The position numbers and the translations under genes are program-made. Below, piece by piece: positions 17,773 through 28,702 of a DNA stretch of 64,000 nucleotides (positions are counted from its first letter, which is position 1; each line of letters opens with the position of its first letter). The DNA is from Candidatus Neomarinimicrobiota bacterium (GTDB lineage Bacteria; Fidelibacterota; UBA8477; JABMPR01). Location of the stretch: the NCBI GenBank assembly GCA_016784545.1, contig JADHUM010000013.1:1-64000 (forward strand), in the 5' to 3' direction. A model generated the notes under the pieces. It made no database searches, had not been told where the DNA came from, and saw only the letters and a list, made by a program, of their open reading frames with translations.

Positions 17773-19488
17773 ATGGGTGCAAACCTGAATGCGGACACCA
17801 GCGAGAGCGCTGCTACAGTTCCGGAAAAATCACTGAACTTTGTTGAAGAAATCATAAATGATCATCTGAAATCTGGTCGTTTTGGACAGATAGTTCATAC
17901 ACGCTTCCCACCAGAACCCAATGGCTATTTACACATTGGACACGCAAAATCAATCGCTTTAAACTTCAGTTTGGCTGAAAAATATGGTGGAAAGTGTAAT
18001 CTACGCTTTGATGATACCAATCCCAGCAAAGAAGAAGAAGAGTATGTAGACTCTATTAAAGAAGATATCAAGTGGTTGGGCTTTGATTGGGAAGATAGAG
18101 AGTATTATGCCTCTGATTATTTTGATCAACTCTATGAATGGGCTGTCAAGCTCATAAATGACGGGCTGGCCTATGTCTGTGATCTTACTCTGGAAGAAGG
18201 CAGGGAATATCGTGGTACGCCAACAGAACCCGGAAAGCACAGTCCATATCGGGATCGCTCGGTTGAAGAAAACCTGGATTTGTTTGCCAGAATGAAGGCG
18301 GGTGAATTTCCAGATGGCACCCGGACGCTAAAAGCCAAAATTGATATGGCCCATCCCAATTTTCACATGAGAGATCCAATCATTTATCGGATTCTTCATG
18401 AACATCATCATCGTACTGGTGATAAGTGGTGCATTTATCCCATGTATGACTTTACCCATGGGCAGTCAGATTCCATTGAGAAGATTACACAATCTATCTG
18501 TACCCTGGAGTTTGAGAATCATCGACCACTTTATGACTGGTTCTGTGACAAACTTGAGATTCATCACCCCCAGCAAATAGAGTTTGCCCGTCTAAATCTC
18601 ACCTACACGGTGATGAGCAAACGTAAGTTTTTGACCCTGGTCAATGAAGGCTATGTCAGCGGTTGGGATGATCCCAGGATGCCCACCATCTCTGGATTGA
18701 GACGTCGAGGTTATACGCCTGAATCCATTCGTAATTTTTGTGAATACATCGGTGTGGCTAAACACAATAGCGTCGTAGATGTTACTATTCTTGAAAATCA
18801 TGTAAGAGAACATCTCAATGCCATAGCACCGCGAGTAATGGCAGTTCTGAATCCACTGAAGGTGGTTATTGAAAACTACCCAGAAGATAAGGTGGAACTT
18901 CTACAGGCCGTAAATAATCCAGAAGATGAGAGTGCCGGAACCCGTGATGTACCGTTCACCAGAGAACTCTACATCGATGAGAATGACTTCATGGAAGAAC
19001 CTGTGAAGAAATATTTTCGACTTGCACCAGGCAAAGAAGTAAGGTTGCGCTATGGCTATATCATTAAATGCGAGGATGTGATCAAGAATAATGCTGGCGA
19101 AGTTGTAGAACTCCGTTGTACCCTTGATCCGGATACCTTGGGTAAACAGCCCACTGATCGAAGAGTGAAGGGTGTGATCCATTGGGTTTCTGCAGATAAA
19201 TGTCTGGATGCGGAAGTACGTCTCTACGACCGTTTATTCAGCGTCGAACATCCTGACAAAGTTGAAGAAGGTCAGGATTTTAGATCAAACATTAATCCCG
19301 ATTCACTTGAAGTTCTCACGCAGGCAAAAGTTGAACCTGCACTAAAGGATGTTAAGTCAGGCCAGCGTTTTCAGTTTGAACGGGTCGGCTATTTTAGTGT
19401 TGATAAGGATAGTAGTGGTAATCATCCTGTTTTCAACAGAATAGTATCCCTCCGGGATAGCTGGGCGAGGATAACCCGAAATTCCTGA
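17773..19488 (+). CDS. glnS: Glutaminyl-tRNA synthetase
   Basis: Class I synthetase that charges tRNA-Gln directly. The signature [16 protein letters not shown] (HIGH, about residues 50-65), the [15 protein letters not shown] block that separates GlnRS from GluRS, and VMSKRK are all present. A C-terminal beta-barrel anticodon-binding region follows (about 350-560). The 571 residues are normal. GlnRS is patchy in bacteria, which otherwise use GatCAB; finding it directly after gltX suggests a joined pair. A GAGGA ribosome site precedes the ATG. Confidence 0.96.
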   Translation: MGANLNADTSESAATVPEKSLNFVEEIINDHLKSGRFGQIVHTRFPPEPNGYLHIGHAKSIALNFSLAEKYGGKCNLRFDDTNPSKEEEEYVDSIKEDIKWLGFDWEDREYYASDYFDQLYEWAVKLINDGLAYVCDLTLEEGREYRGTPTEPGKHSPYRDRSVEENLDLFARMKAGEFPDGTRTLKAKIDMAHPNFHMRDPIIYRILHEHHHRTGDKWCIYPMYDFTHGQSDSIEKITQSICTLEFENHRPLYDWFCDKLEIHHPQQIEFARLNLTYTVMSKRKFLTLVNEGYVSGWDDPRMPTISGLRRRGYTPESIRNFCEYIGVAKHNSVVDVTILENHVREHLNAIAPRVMAVLNPLKVVIENYPEDKVELLQAVNNPEDESAGTRDVPFTRELYIDENDFMEEPVKKYFRLAPGKEVRLRYGYIIKCEDVIKNNAGEVVELRCTLDPDTLGKQPTDRRVKGVIHWVSADKCLDAEVRLYDRLFSVEHPDKVEEGQDFRSNINPDSLEVLTQAKVEPALKDVKSGQRFQFERVGYFSVDKDSSGNHPVFNRIVSLRDSWARITRNS

Positions 19489-19584
19489 CAAAGCTTTGAA
19501 AATCGGGTTCTGTAATGGTGCTTGCAAAGGTGACGAGCAAAGAATTATTTTCTTGGCAAGAAATCTGAATAATCTGGGGAGCTT

Positions 19585-20820
19585 ATGAATAAAAAGTTAG
19601 TTCTGTTAATCATTGCAGGGATGCTTGTAGTTGGTGCTTTTGGTCAGGAGATTTTGCCTGTCTCAAACAACAATATTCTTGTGTTTATAGAACCATTTGA
19701 AAATCACAGTCCCAGAGGCGAGCAAAGCTGGCTGGAACAGGGTTTCCCCGGTTTTTTAAAATCTGGTCTGGCTGACACTGACTATCTATATGCATATTCT
19801 ATCCCAGACTTTCAAAATGATCTGGTAGATAGACCCCACAAACTTCAAGACCTGATCTGGACATCAGTCTTTCAGCGACAGGTAGATCCTGGCTATGAAT
19901 CTTATCTGGTTTTAGGTCGCTATAGTTATCTGGAAGGTGAACTTACTGTCCAAATGGATCTTCTATCCTTGCGAAATACCAAAGTTTTGGCACGTTTTGA
20001 GGACAAGGTCCCCTATACAAAATTACTCACCTGGAAAAATGAGCTGTCTGATTGGGCGTTGGCAAATCTTCGTCTCAAAGATGATCCAACTACAAGTAGC
20101 ACTAAGGACATCAAAATGCCCAGTCGGGATGCAACGCCGCTACCAGGGGTGGCACTTAGAGATCAGCTGAATACACTTTTTGATACAAAAAAGCAGAACA
20201 AAACTGAGGATCTACAACGCAAGTATGAGCAGCAATCCAGAATGAAACTTGGGACCCAATTGGAAGCACTATGGCATGACATTGCCTATGATCCATATCT
20301 GGCAAACATCCATGACATCCATACCCTGCGCTTGCAAGCCGAACCAGATAGTGTCCTGGTGAACTTTAAAGTCGGCTACCGTATAAATCCTCGCATCCTA
20401 GATGAAATTGAACATTTCAGCAAAACGCGCTCAGCTCTGGTTGGCAAGACGGATTCGTTTGAAGGTCATGCATTTATGGATTTAGGATATATTGATGCTG
20501 ATTTTACACGTGAAGTTGCTGGGGGTGATTGGAGAATAGTACCTATCATCACCATGGGACCTGAAAATCTTCCTTTCCGTCGAGTCTTCTACCACTCATT
20601 CCCACGACCCATAGAATCACCTGGCGAGTACTATTATAATCAGGGAAAATTCAAACAACTGCTGCTGGCCATTCCCGGTGTTGATGCCCTGCGTATTTTT
20701 GCACAGGAAGTACAGCAGGTCTATGAGTATTCTATTGTTGTGGGCTATGATGAAATCGAAAAACTTGACAAAATTCAGGTCAAGTTTGTGGCTGAGCAGG
20801 ACCTGGCAAAAAATCTATAA
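19585..20820 (+). CDS. Uncharacterised secreted protein with a TolB-N/FlgO-like N-terminal region
   Basis: I do not recognise this 411-residue protein as a named family. It starts with a clear signal peptide (cleavage probably after VVGAFG). Residues 30-155 (ILVFIEPFENHS, YLVLGRYSYLEGELTVQMDL) look like the TolB-N/FlgO/CsgG-like fold seen in envelope proteins that begin with a VxPFEN strand, but this is pattern reading only. A charged linker (about 175-220) is followed by a beta-rich C-terminal half. A GGGGAG ribosome site precedes the ATG. It stands between glnS and rmuC with no clear functional partner. Confidence 0.6.
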   Translation: MNKKLVLLIIAGMLVVGAFGQEILPVSNNNILVFIEPFENHSPRGEQSWLEQGFPGFLKSGLADTDYLYAYSIPDFQNDLVDRPHKLQDLIWTSVFQRQVDPGYESYLVLGRYSYLEGELTVQMDLLSLRNTKVLARFEDKVPYTKLLTWKNELSDWALANLRLKDDPTTSSTKDIKMPSRDATPLPGVALRDQLNTLFDTKKQNKTEDLQRKYEQQSRMKLGTQLEALWHDIAYDPYLANIHDIHTLRLQAEPDSVLVNFKVGYRINPRILDEIEHFSKTRSALVGKTDSFEGHAFMDLGYIDADFTREVAGGDWRIVPIITMGPENLPFRRVFYHSFPRPIESPGEYYYNQGKFKQLLLAIPGVDALRIFAQEVQQVYEYSIVVGYDEIEKLDKIQVKFVAEQDLAKNL

Positions 20821-20862
20821 ATAACCCGCTTTCCCCGAGAGCGATTCCCTGAATAGGTAAAT

Positions 20863-22167
20863 ATGGAAATAGTCTATACCCTTCTGATTGTTGCTCTCAC
20901 AGCCGCCCTTACTTTTATTATTACAAGAATGACCCAGGGATCTGGAGATTTGAAGGATCGGGAAACCATTACCCGGCTGGAGGTGGAACGCAGCAACCTT
21001 CAGGAGCAATTGGAACGGGCTGAGAATGACCTGGATAAAATGCGGTCTGAAGCTCTTGAATTGAGGGAACACAATGCTACCATCAATACCCGTTTAGAGG
21101 AATCCAAAGATCGTCTGGAAGAAGAAAAGAAACGTCTGCTTGAGATGAAAGAGCAGCTCCAGCATAGCTTTAAGAGTCTGTCACAGGATGTCCTTCGAGA
21201 TAGTCAGAAAGAATTTCTGCGGATGGCTGATGAAAAGTTTAAAGATCAGAGCAAGCAGAATCAATCTCACCTTGGCGAAAAAGAGCAATTGATTCAGAAG
21301 TCATTGGAAAACATGGACGGACGTCTGAAAGATATTGTGCAACGCTCTACGGAATTGAAAACAGAGCTGGAAACCTCAAAGGATGAAACTCAAAAACTCC
21401 GCACCACCACAGAGACGCTGCAGACATTGCTGGCCAGCTCTCAAAAGCGCGGACAATGGGGTGAGCGCCTGGTTGAAGACATCCTGCAATATGTTGGTTT
21501 ACAGGAAAACATCAATTACACCAAACAGTCCACCATGGATGATGGACAAAGACCTGATTATACTTTCAAACTGCCCAAAAATCGTGAAATCAACATGGAT
21601 GTCAAATTCCCCCTGGCTCATTACGAGAATTACCTCCAGAGCAGTGATGTCCAGTTGCAGGATATCGAGAAAAAGGCCTTTCTACAGGATGTCCGTAAGC
21701 ATATGAATGAGATCAGCAAGCGTGGTTATATCGATACAGCCAAGGGCACGGTGGATTACGCCATGATGTTTATCCCCAATGAGTCCATCTATGGATTTAT
21801 AAACCAGGAAGATCCTGATTTTATCGGAGAAGCGCTGAGTAAAAAGATCATGCTGTGTTCTCCCATCACACTTTATGCAGTATTGTCCCTCTTGAATCAG
21901 GCAACATCTAATTTCATGATGGAGCAACGTGCTTCAGAAATCATGAATGAGGTGGTTAAGTTCCAGCAGCAGTGGGACAAATTTATTGATGTGATGGACA
22001 AAACCGGAAAAAATCTTGATATTGCTGTTCGTCAGTTCCAGGACCTGATTTCAACACGGAAAAGGGCTCTGGATAGACCAGTCAGCAAGATTGTTGAACT
22101 ACAGAAGAAAGAGGCGCTCAAACCAGGACCCAAACAGCTTGAACTTGATTCAGGTGATGAGGACTAG
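20863..22167 (+). CDS. rmuC: DNA recombination protein RmuC
   Basis: Membrane-anchored protein thought to limit DNA inversions and to cut branched DNA. A membrane segment (about residues 3-21) is followed by a long coiled coil (about 35-200) and the RmuC nuclease-like domain with SQKRGQWGERLVEDIL, RPDYTFKLP and NMDVKFPLAHYENY. The 434 residues match the family. It converges on the MATE gene: the two stops share CTAG at 22164-22167, leaving no room for a terminator between them. Confidence 0.94.
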   Translation: MEIVYTLLIVALTAALTFIITRMTQGSGDLKDRETITRLEVERSNLQEQLERAENDLDKMRSEALELREHNATINTRLEESKDRLEEEKKRLLEMKEQLQHSFKSLSQDVLRDSQKEFLRMADEKFKDQSKQNQSHLGEKEQLIQKSLENMDGRLKDIVQRSTELKTELETSKDETQKLRTTTETLQTLLASSQKRGQWGERLVEDILQYVGLQENINYTKQSTMDDGQRPDYTFKLPKNREINMDVKFPLAHYENYLQSSDVQLQDIEKKAFLQDVRKHMNEISKRGYIDTAKGTVDYAMMFIPNESIYGFINQEDPDFIGEALSKKIMLCSPITLYAVLSLLNQATSNFMMEQRASEIMNEVVKFQQQWDKFIDVMDKTGKNLDIAVRQFQDLISTRKRALDRPVSKIVELQKKEALKPGPKQLELDSGDED

Positions 22168-23549
22168 GAAGCGGCTCGTGCTTTAACTTCTCGTTGCACC
22201 CTTCTAGATCGAACCACCAACCAGGTTAATGATGTTCCTGCTGCAATAAATACAGCAATCACAGAAGCATACCAAACCCAGACATATGGTTTATCCAGAA
22301 CTACGGCGAAATAGTAGGCCAGAGGTCCACTGACCACGGCCACACGAATGGCTGTAATGACCAGGGAAGGGACACCCGTTCCGAGACCTTGCAAGGCCCG
22401 ACCAGAGATCATTCCAATTGCGATGAGCCAGTATACAGGTGAAAAGGTACGGATGATGCTGATGGCAACAGCAAGAACTGTGGGATCATCGGTAAATATT
22501 CTAAAAACGTAGGGGGCAATGATATAAAAAAGGAGCCCGCTACCTAATCCGATAAAGACGCCATAACGTAGCCCGTCCTTGATGACACTGTTGATAAGGT
22601 CAAAACGCTTGGCCCCATAAAACATTCCCACCAACGTTACTAGCGAGCCTGCGATGGCCATGATGGGCAGAAAAAATATCTGATCAAGTCTACCTGCTAT
22701 CTGGTAGCCGGCCACAACTTCAGGTGAATAGTGAACCAAAATCCAATTAAACAGAGCGCCCCCCAGGGACATGATGATCATGGAAAGTGAAGAAGGGATA
22801 CCGATACGGAAGATATCCTTGATGTATTTTGGTTTAAATTGGAATATTTTAAAATCCAGTTGGAGTAAGGTTGTTTTTTTAATTAGAATTACTCTGATAT
22901 ACATAATGACTGCAACCAGCATACTGATCACTGTTGCCAGCGCAGCCCCGCGTACACCCATATCAAAACCAAAAATAAGAATCGGGTCCAGGATAATATT
23001 TATGATGGTACTGGTGACCTGAATTTTCACAGGCGTTCTTGTATCGCCCTCACCACTAAAAATGGAGCGTAGAAAAATAGATGTGATCATGAAGATAAAC
23101 CCAGCAGCAATCACCTGAAAATAGGCAAGTGTGTCTGGCATTAATTCGTCTGGAGTACCAAGCAGGATCAGGATATTTTCCCCAAACAGGAGACCGGAAG
23201 CACTAAACACACCACCAATAATCAATCCAAGGAGGAGTCCGTGTTCAGCCACATTTGTCGCTGCCTGATGATCTTTGGCACCGATAAAACGGGCAATAAC
23301 TGCTGTTACTCCAGTACCCAGACCAAAGCTGATACCCATGGCCATCCAGAAGAGAGGCAAATTGAACCCCAATGCTGCAATGGCATTAACTGAGATTCGG
23401 GCTACAAATAGCATATCAACCACGCTATAAAGCGTTTGAACGGCCATTCCAGTCATTACCGGCAGGCCAAGCGTCCAAATAGCTTTCCTGGGATTATCTA
23501 TAAAGGAGTCAAGACGAGAGGTCTTTGAATTTGTTGGAGTATTTTTCAT
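22164..23549 (-). CDS. MATE family multidrug/sodium antiporter
   Basis: Inner-membrane export protein of 461 residues with about twelve hydrophobic segments, arranged as two halves. MATE features include the opening block of a hydrophilic tail then AIWTLGLPVMTGMAVQTLY, and GAKDHQAATNVAEH at the first intracellular loop. It follows menE by 19 bases on the same strand, so it may be co-transcribed with the men genes, though nothing ties its substrate to menaquinone. Confidence 0.93.
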   Translation of the reverse strand: MKNTPTNSKTSRLDSFIDNPRKAIWTLGLPVMTGMAVQTLYSVVDMLFVARISVNAIAALGFNLPLFWMAMGISFGLGTGVTAVIARFIGAKDHQAATNVAEHGLLLGLIIGGVFSASGLLFGENILILLGTPDELMPDTLAYFQVIAAGFIFMITSIFLRSIFSGEGDTRTPVKIQVTSTIINIILDPILIFGFDMGVRGAALATVISMLVAVIMYIRVILIKKTTLLQLDFKIFQFKPKYIKDIFRIGIPSSLSMIIMSLGGALFNWILVHYSPEVVAGYQIAGRLDQIFFLPIMAIAGSLVTLVGMFYGAKRFDLINSVIKDGLRYGVFIGLGSGLLFYIIAPYVFRIFTDDPTVLAVAISIIRTFSPVYWLIAIGMISGRALQGLGTGVPSLVITAIRVAVVSGPLAYYFAVVLDKPYVWVWYASVIAVFIAAGTSLTWLVVRSRRVQREVKARAAS

Positions 23550-23568
23550 CTGGCGTAAATAATCATTA

Positions 23569-25023
23569 TTAGAGCGGGTGCAAATGTTTGTTTTCTGTCT
23601 GGAGCAGTTTAGTCAGCTCCGTTCGAGAAATTTTAAAACTATTCTCTATTAAAACATCCGGAAACGCATAATACGCCACAGGTAGCATGTAGCCCGGCAG
23701 GTGACCCCTTAGCTGCTGGATGATTTCTTTACCACCAGGAGCATCTTCCATAATTTCAAGAAATGCTACAGGTCTGGCTCCGAATTCCTCATCGTGCTGC
23801 GGGATGACGATTGCAGTAAGAATTCCCGGAATTTGGCAAAGTAGTCGCTCAACATGTTCGGGTTGCACATTCTCTCCACCTGAAATAAACTGATTGTCCA
23901 TTCTTCCGGTGACCGTCAGTTCTCCTGCAACATTTGTATAGCCAACGTCACCGGTGTGAAACCAGCCATTTTCATCTCGCAAGTCAACAAGCCTGCTGTG
24001 TTGCAAGTAGCCCTGTGCCAGGGTGTCACCTTTAACCAGTATTTCGCCTTCCTGAGAAATAATCAAATCTCTGCCTGTGAGTAGTCTTCCCGAATTCTGG
24101 AGTGCGGCATCACGGTTTTCACCTGATGTCGTGGTTATCTGAGATGCCATTTCAGTCGAGCCGTAACTCACATGAATGGGAAGCTTGTGATCCAATGCTT
24201 GGTGAATGAGTGCCGGCGTGATGGCACTTCCGCCAATAAGTATGGCTTTCATTTCCTGAAGGATTCCCAGTCCCGACTCGTCCTTTAACAATCTTTGCAA
24301 TTGTGTTGCCACCAATGAGATATGCGTGACTCCCCGCTCATCAATAACCTGAAGCGTTGATTGTTGTGCCTCCTGAATAATGATTGTTGCACCCGCCAAC
24401 GCGCATCGGAAAAGAATAGAAAGTCCACCAACATGATAGAGAGGTAGACTCAATAGCCAGCTGTTTGATGAGGTGAGTTGGATATTCTGATTCGACCCCC
24501 CGGCACTTTCAATATGATTGTGATGGCTATGTTGAACAAACTTGACATCGCCTGAGGAACCTGATGTCATGAGCAGGCTGGCGGCAGCAGAGCGATCAAA
24601 AACTGGTAGATTCGCCATGCTCACTTGGTTATCAGCCATATTTAAGTCACTAAATGGGACTGTTTCATGTCCTGGGTAGGATGAATCTGAAATAATGAGT
24701 GCCGGATTCATATCATCAAGTATCTGGGCCAATGAAGTACTGGGGAAACGTACATTCAGGGGGAAGGCGATAAAACCGCCTAACATACAACCCCAGAGAG
24801 AGATAATCATTTCCCTGGCAGGCAGATCCCCCAGCGCAACAATTTGTCCACTTTGAATGCCTCGATTGAACAAGGCAAAGGCTAGACGTTCCGATTGTGA
24901 ATGGAGTGATTCATAGGTGAGTGACGTGTTGCCTGTTCGTAAAGCAGGATAAGAGGAGTGCCTTCGGGCAGCCACACTTAGGGGATGCTCTTTTGTTGAC
25001 TTAGGATTGATAGAGTAGCTCAC
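23569..25023 (-). CDS. menE: 2-succinylbenzoate-CoA ligase
   Basis: Adenylate-forming enzyme that activates o-succinylbenzoate with ATP and CoA in menaquinone synthesis. The P-loop LLMTSGSSGDVKF, the YGSTEMASQ block, the WFHTGDVG hinge region and the GGENVQPEHVE segment are all in order. The 484 residues are normal. It starts within the last 23 bases of menC, so the two are coupled, and it is the last biosynthetic gene of the operon. Confidence 0.93.
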   Translation of the reverse strand: MSYSINPKSTKEHPLSVAARRHSSYPALRTGNTSLTYESLHSQSERLAFALFNRGIQSGQIVALGDLPAREMIISLWGCMLGGFIAFPLNVRFPSTSLAQILDDMNPALIISDSSYPGHETVPFSDLNMADNQVSMANLPVFDRSAAASLLMTSGSSGDVKFVQHSHHNHIESAGGSNQNIQLTSSNSWLLSLPLYHVGGLSILFRCALAGATIIIQEAQQSTLQVIDERGVTHISLVATQLQRLLKDESGLGILQEMKAILIGGSAITPALIHQALDHKLPIHVSYGSTEMASQITTTSGENRDAALQNSGRLLTGRDLIISQEGEILVKGDTLAQGYLQHSRLVDLRDENGWFHTGDVGYTNVAGELTVTGRMDNQFISGGENVQPEHVERLLCQIPGILTAIVIPQHDEEFGARPVAFLEIMEDAPGGKEIIQQLRGHLPGYMLPVAYYAFPDVLIENSFKISRTELTKLLQTENKHLHPL

Positions 25024-26158
25024 AGTGGCTGAGATCCAAATCCTTTGTGGTTAATGCTTTTGTAAACATGTATCCATCTTTAATTCTTGCAGGGGATAAT
25101 GTGGTTCCAGAAGTGAGTGCTGATCTGGTATCCAGGCCAACGGCGATCTTTTCGCCACTAATTGAACCTGCGAGCTGTGCCAGATGGATTAATCCCACAT
25201 CACTTTCGTAGCTTGAGGATATGACGGGTTGTACACCGTTCTCCCTGGCTTGATTCACCAGTGCAATAAGTCTTGCTGTACAGGCAATGAGAGTTGGTTT
25301 TAACACCAGAGCTCGTAATCCAGTATATGACTCAAATGAGATGGTTGGATCCATGATTTGATGCAAGGTTTCATCAAAGGCAAATGGGATACCACATGCA
25401 TCAAAAAATCTTGGCAGGTCCATCGGTTCAAGCATGGGCTCTTCTATATATTCTATGTCAGCAGACTCCACGGCTTTGCCAAACTCAATGGCTGTTGCCA
25501 GATCCCAACTTCTGTTCGCATCCAGCCGTAACTTGATTTCAGGACCGACAAACTTTCGAATATCCTGAATGCCTCTGGCCTCAAGAATACTGTTTATTCG
25601 GCCAACTTTTACTTTAAGCGTTTTATAACCTGAGCCAATCATTCTCTCGGCTTCTGGAACCCAATCCGAGAGTGACCCTCGAATCAAGCCGTTAATCGGG
25701 ACTTTTTCGCTGGAGTTCCCAAACAGCAAGGCGCCAGGTGTCACACCATTGATATTTGCCAGGAGTGACAAAATGGTTGTCTCCACGCCAAAATGGGAGA
25801 CAGCAGGAGCGACGCTTTCTATCCAACCGCCATTGCTTTCAGGGGAGCAGTGAGCCGTAAATTCACCAGCCCCGATCATTTTATCCAGTAGCATGGTCGT
25901 ATTGAGCAAGGCGGTTTCCAATGTTTCGCGACTAAATCCAGGGAGGGGACTAACTTCACCTATTCCAGCATGTCCGCTCGTATCTGTCAGGACAAGGATG
26001 AGACCTTCTCTGTGGTTGAGAGTTGTATGTTTTAAAACCAAAGCATCCTTAAAGGGGAGGGTGTATTTATAAATGCGCGCAGATTTTAATTCAAGATGGA
26101 TATCCTGGTAGGGAGGCAATAAGCTGATTCCGGCAAAATTTGGAGTAGAAAATTCCAT
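25001..26158 (-). CDS. menC: o-Succinylbenzoate synthase
   Basis: Enolase-superfamily dehydratase that converts SHCHC to o-succinylbenzoate. The catalytic lysine pair is TLKVKVGR and LVLKPTL, and metal ligands are in RLDANRSW, IEEPM and AFDETL. At 385 residues it is a long MenC. It is a distant relative of the epimerase at 10407; position within the men operon supports MenC here. It starts 15 bases after menA. Confidence 0.93.
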   Translation of the reverse strand: MEFSTPNFAGISLLPPYQDIHLELKSARIYKYTLPFKDALVLKHTTLNHREGLILVLTDTSGHAGIGEVSPLPGFSRETLETALLNTTMLLDKMIGAGEFTAHCSPESNGGWIESVAPAVSHFGVETTILSLLANINGVTPGALLFGNSSEKVPINGLIRGSLSDWVPEAERMIGSGYKTLKVKVGRINSILEARGIQDIRKFVGPEIKLRLDANRSWDLATAIEFGKAVESADIEYIEEPMLEPMDLPRFFDACGIPFAFDETLHQIMDPTISFESYTGLRALVLKPTLIACTARLIALVNQARENGVQPVISSSYESDVGLIHLAQLAGSISGEKIAVGLDTRSALTSGTTLSPARIKDGYMFTKALTTKDLDLSHCELLYQS

Positions 26159-26173
26159 GGTTTGATGTAATCC

Positions 26174-27067
26174 TCAAATCATCCATGAGATCATGAAGAT
26201 GACAGTAAAGATGATCTGCAATTTGCTGGTCATTTTTAGGACAGCATATAACTCCGATGACTCCTTGTAGTTAACAGTGATCCGAAGGGCATGGAGGGCC
26301 ATAAGACTGGTCATGGCTGTGATTCCAATCATGGAATGAGCTGGAGCAATGAAAACCAGGAGTAAGGGGAGAAGTGTGGCAGTCAAGATGGACAAACCAT
26401 ATTCAACAACGCCAAAGCGACGACCATAAATTGCTATGGGTGTACGTTTCCCAACTTTTCTATCTTCCTGATAATCCCGAAGATTATTGATGGACAACAA
26501 AGCTACTGAAAAGAAACCGGCTGACGCTCCTGCAACGAGAGATGAAATAATCCAGGTGCCTGTCTGGACGTATGTTGTCGTGGCGCATGCTATGGGTCCA
26601 AAAAATAGGAAAGCCGGAAGCTCTGCCAACCCATGGTAGGCCAGAGGAAAGGGTCCACCAGTATAGATGACACCCAATAAGAGGGAGAGCAAGCCAATGA
26701 CCACGATGGGCCATCCACCCACATAAACCAGATAAATACCTAATAAAAAGGAGATCCCAAAGCTTGCTAAGAATCCATTTCTGACGGTCCTCGGGGCAAT
26801 GAGTCCAGATTGAGTTACACGCTGGGGACCGACTCTTGACGCTGTATCAGCTCCCTTTTTAAAATCAAAATAATCATTGGCCAGGTTGGTCCCGATCTGA
26901 ATGAATACACCACCCAGCATGGCTGCTACAGCAGCCAGCCACTGAATACCGCCCTCAGTGTGGGCGATGATGGTTCCCATGAATACCGGGGATACTGCAA
27001 CGCCAAGTGTCCATGGCCGTGCAGCCTGAACCCATTCATTTATCCCAGGTCTATTTGGAGTGGTCAA
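26174..27067 (-). CDS. menA: 1,4-Dihydroxy-2-naphthoate polyprenyltransferase
   Basis: Membrane prenyltransferase of the UbiA family that attaches the isoprenoid tail to DHNA, giving demethylmenaquinone. The first aspartate motif is in [14 protein letters not shown] and the second in [14 protein letters not shown]; about eight hydrophobic segments are visible across 297 residues. The start is a TTG whose bases overlap the menB stop (TTGA). Confidence 0.94.
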   Translation of the reverse strand: MTTPNRPGINEWVQAARPWTLGVAVSPVFMGTIIAHTEGGIQWLAAVAAMLGGVFIQIGTNLANDYFDFKKGADTASRVGPQRVTQSGLIAPRTVRNGFLASFGISFLLGIYLVYVGGWPIVVIGLLSLLLGVIYTGGPFPLAYHGLAELPAFLFFGPIACATTTYVQTGTWIISSLVAGASAGFFSVALLSINNLRDYQEDRKVGKRTPIAIYGRRFGVVEYGLSILTATLLPLLLVFIAPAHSMIGITAMTSLMALHALRITVNYKESSELYAVLKMTSKLQIIFTVIFMISWMI

Positions 27068-27885
27068 GGGCGCCAGGGGTACTTTCTAAAGTCGGGCTTT
27101 CGCTTCTCATTGTAAGCGTTTCGACCCTCCTGAGCTTCTTCAGACATGTAGTATAAGAGAGTTGCATTTCCAGCCAACTCCTGCAGGCCAGTTTGTCCAT
27201 CAACATCAGCATTAAATGCAGATTTCAACAGACGAATAGACAAGGGAGAGTGCTCCAGGATTCGTTCAGCCCAGGCAACCGTTTCTTTCTCAAGGTCTGC
27301 CAGGGGGACAACTGTGTTGACCAATCCCATATCCAGAGCCTCTTGTGCTGAATACTGTTTACAAAGATACCAGATTTCCCTGGCTTTTTTCTGACCTACA
27401 ATGCGAGCCATATAGCTGGAACCATAGCCACCATCAAAGGATCCGACTTTTGGTCCGGTTTGGCCAAAAATTGCGTTGTCAGCAGCAACAGTAAGATCAC
27501 AAACCAAATGCAGCACATGTCCACCACCGATGGAGTATCCAGCTACCATGGCAATGACAGGTTTTGGAAGGGTCCGAATCTGACGTTGAAGATCAAGCAC
27601 ATTGAGTCGATGTACGCCTTCTCCGTCCTGGTATCCAGAATCTCCACGGATGGATTGATCCCCACCAGAACAGAAGGCCTTTTCGCCTTCGCCAGTCAGA
27701 ATGACGACTCCAATTTCAGGATCCTCACGTGCATTCTCGAAGGCTTTAATCATTTCCATGACTGTCAATGGCCTGAATGCATTACGTTTCTCCGGCCGAT
27801 TGATGGTCACTTTGGCAATTCCATTGTATTTATGGTAACGAATATCAGTGTACTCGCCGGCAGATTCCCACTTTATGGATGTCAC
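27064..27885 (-). CDS. menB: 1,4-Dihydroxy-2-naphthoyl-CoA synthase
   Basis: Crotonase-family enzyme that cyclises succinylbenzoyl-CoA to DHNA-CoA. MenB-type blocks include [50 protein letters not shown] and a C-terminal [13 protein letters not shown] place the start at GTG 27885: it has a good AAGGAG six bases upstream and lies one base after the menH stop. An in-frame TTG at 27900 would overlap that ribosome site. This gives 273 residues, a normal length. Confidence 0.94.
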   Translation of the reverse strand: MTSIKWESAGEYTDIRYHKYNGIAKVTINRPEKRNAFRPLTVMEMIKAFENAREDPEIGVVILTGEGEKAFCSGGDQSIRGDSGYQDGEGVHRLNVLDLQRQIRTLPKPVIAMVAGYSIGGGHVLHLVCDLTVAADNAIFGQTGPKVGSFDGGYGSSYMARIVGQKKAREIWYLCKQYSAQEALDMGLVNTVVPLADLEKETVAWAERILEHSPLSIRLLKSAFNADVDGQTGLQELAGNATLLYYMSEEAQEGRNAYNEKRKPDFRKYPWRP

Positions 27886-27886
27886 T

Positions 27887-28702
27887 TTATTCTCCTTCAA
27901 TTGTTTCGCTCAGAAAATGTGTAATAATACGAGCTGTTTCCAATGGTTTTTCAAGATGAAAGGCGTGCGAGGCAGCAGCAATTTGATGGTGGATACTCCC
28001 AGGTATTTTCTGATTTATTTCCTGATTGAGTTGGAAATATTTTAAGTCCAACTCACCTGTCACGAGCAGAGTTGGAGCTGCAATGTCTTTTAAATTACCC
28101 CAGAGTGAAGGCAACGCTCCATTTCCCATCAAGACCAGAGCTCTTCTTAATTGCTGCACGTCATTAATTTGTCTCATCTTGCACAACTCACCAAAAAGTG
28201 TTGAATGATTCTGAATATCACCAAACAAGGGAGATGAATACCATTCCTTCAGGAATGTTGAAATACCCAAACGTTCTAGTCTGTCCATCAGGATGTCATC
28301 ATCAATGCTTCGCTGTTCTCGTTCAACCCTGGTCTTTAATCCAGGAGCACTGGACAGAAAAATGAGGGCTGGGATTCTCTCTGGAGCAAGATTTTGAAGA
28401 TGAAATGCAACACGCCCCCCCATGGAGTACCCAATGGGCGTAAAGGTTTCAATTCCTGATAGAGAAAGCTGTTTGACCAGGGATGTGAGCAAATATGTAA
28501 ACGGAGTATCAGCAGGGAAATCCGATCGACCATGGCCTGGCAGATTTACCAGAATATTGCAGTAATCTGAGAATTGGGATTGAACGAGTTTAAGCCAATC
28601 ATCTCCGGAGCCCATAAAACCATGCAGCCAGAGCAGGGGATATCCCTCCTTTCTTCCTTCAAACCGGTAATCCCATTTGTATGTGGCGTCAGGAGGATTC
28701 AC
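27887..28702 (-). CDS. menH: 2-Succinyl-6-hydroxy-2,4-cyclohexadiene-1-carboxylate synthase (MenH)
   Basis: Alpha/beta hydrolase that eliminates pyruvate from SEPHCHC in menaquinone synthesis. The oxyanion-side [14 protein letters not shown], the nucleophile elbow [15 protein letters not shown] with the acid, and [10 protein letters not shown] with the catalytic histidine are visible. The frame is open to ATG 28819, but that start would overlap menD by 131 bases; GTG 28702 gives a 14-base overlap and a normal N-terminus, so I prefer it (271 residues). Start choice is uncertain. Confidence 0.85.
   Translation of the reverse strand: MNPPDATYKWDYRFEGRKEGYPLLWLHGFMGSGDDWLKLVQSQFSDYCNILVNLPGHGRSDFPADTPFTYLLTSLVKQLSLSGIETFTPIGYSMGGRVAFHLQNLAPERIPALIFLSSAPGLKTRVEREQRSIDDDILMDRLERLGISTFLKEWYSSPLFGDIQNHSTLFGELCKMRQINDVQQLRRALVLMGNGALPSLWGNLKDIAAPTLLVTGELDLKYFQLNQEINQKIPGSIHHQIAAASHAFHLEKPLETARIITHFLSETIEGE

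Noticed and set aside
19547-19563. Palindrome around TCTTGGCAAGA upstream of the 19585 gene
   Set aside because: Too short a loop and no T run; could be a weak operator but nothing supports it.
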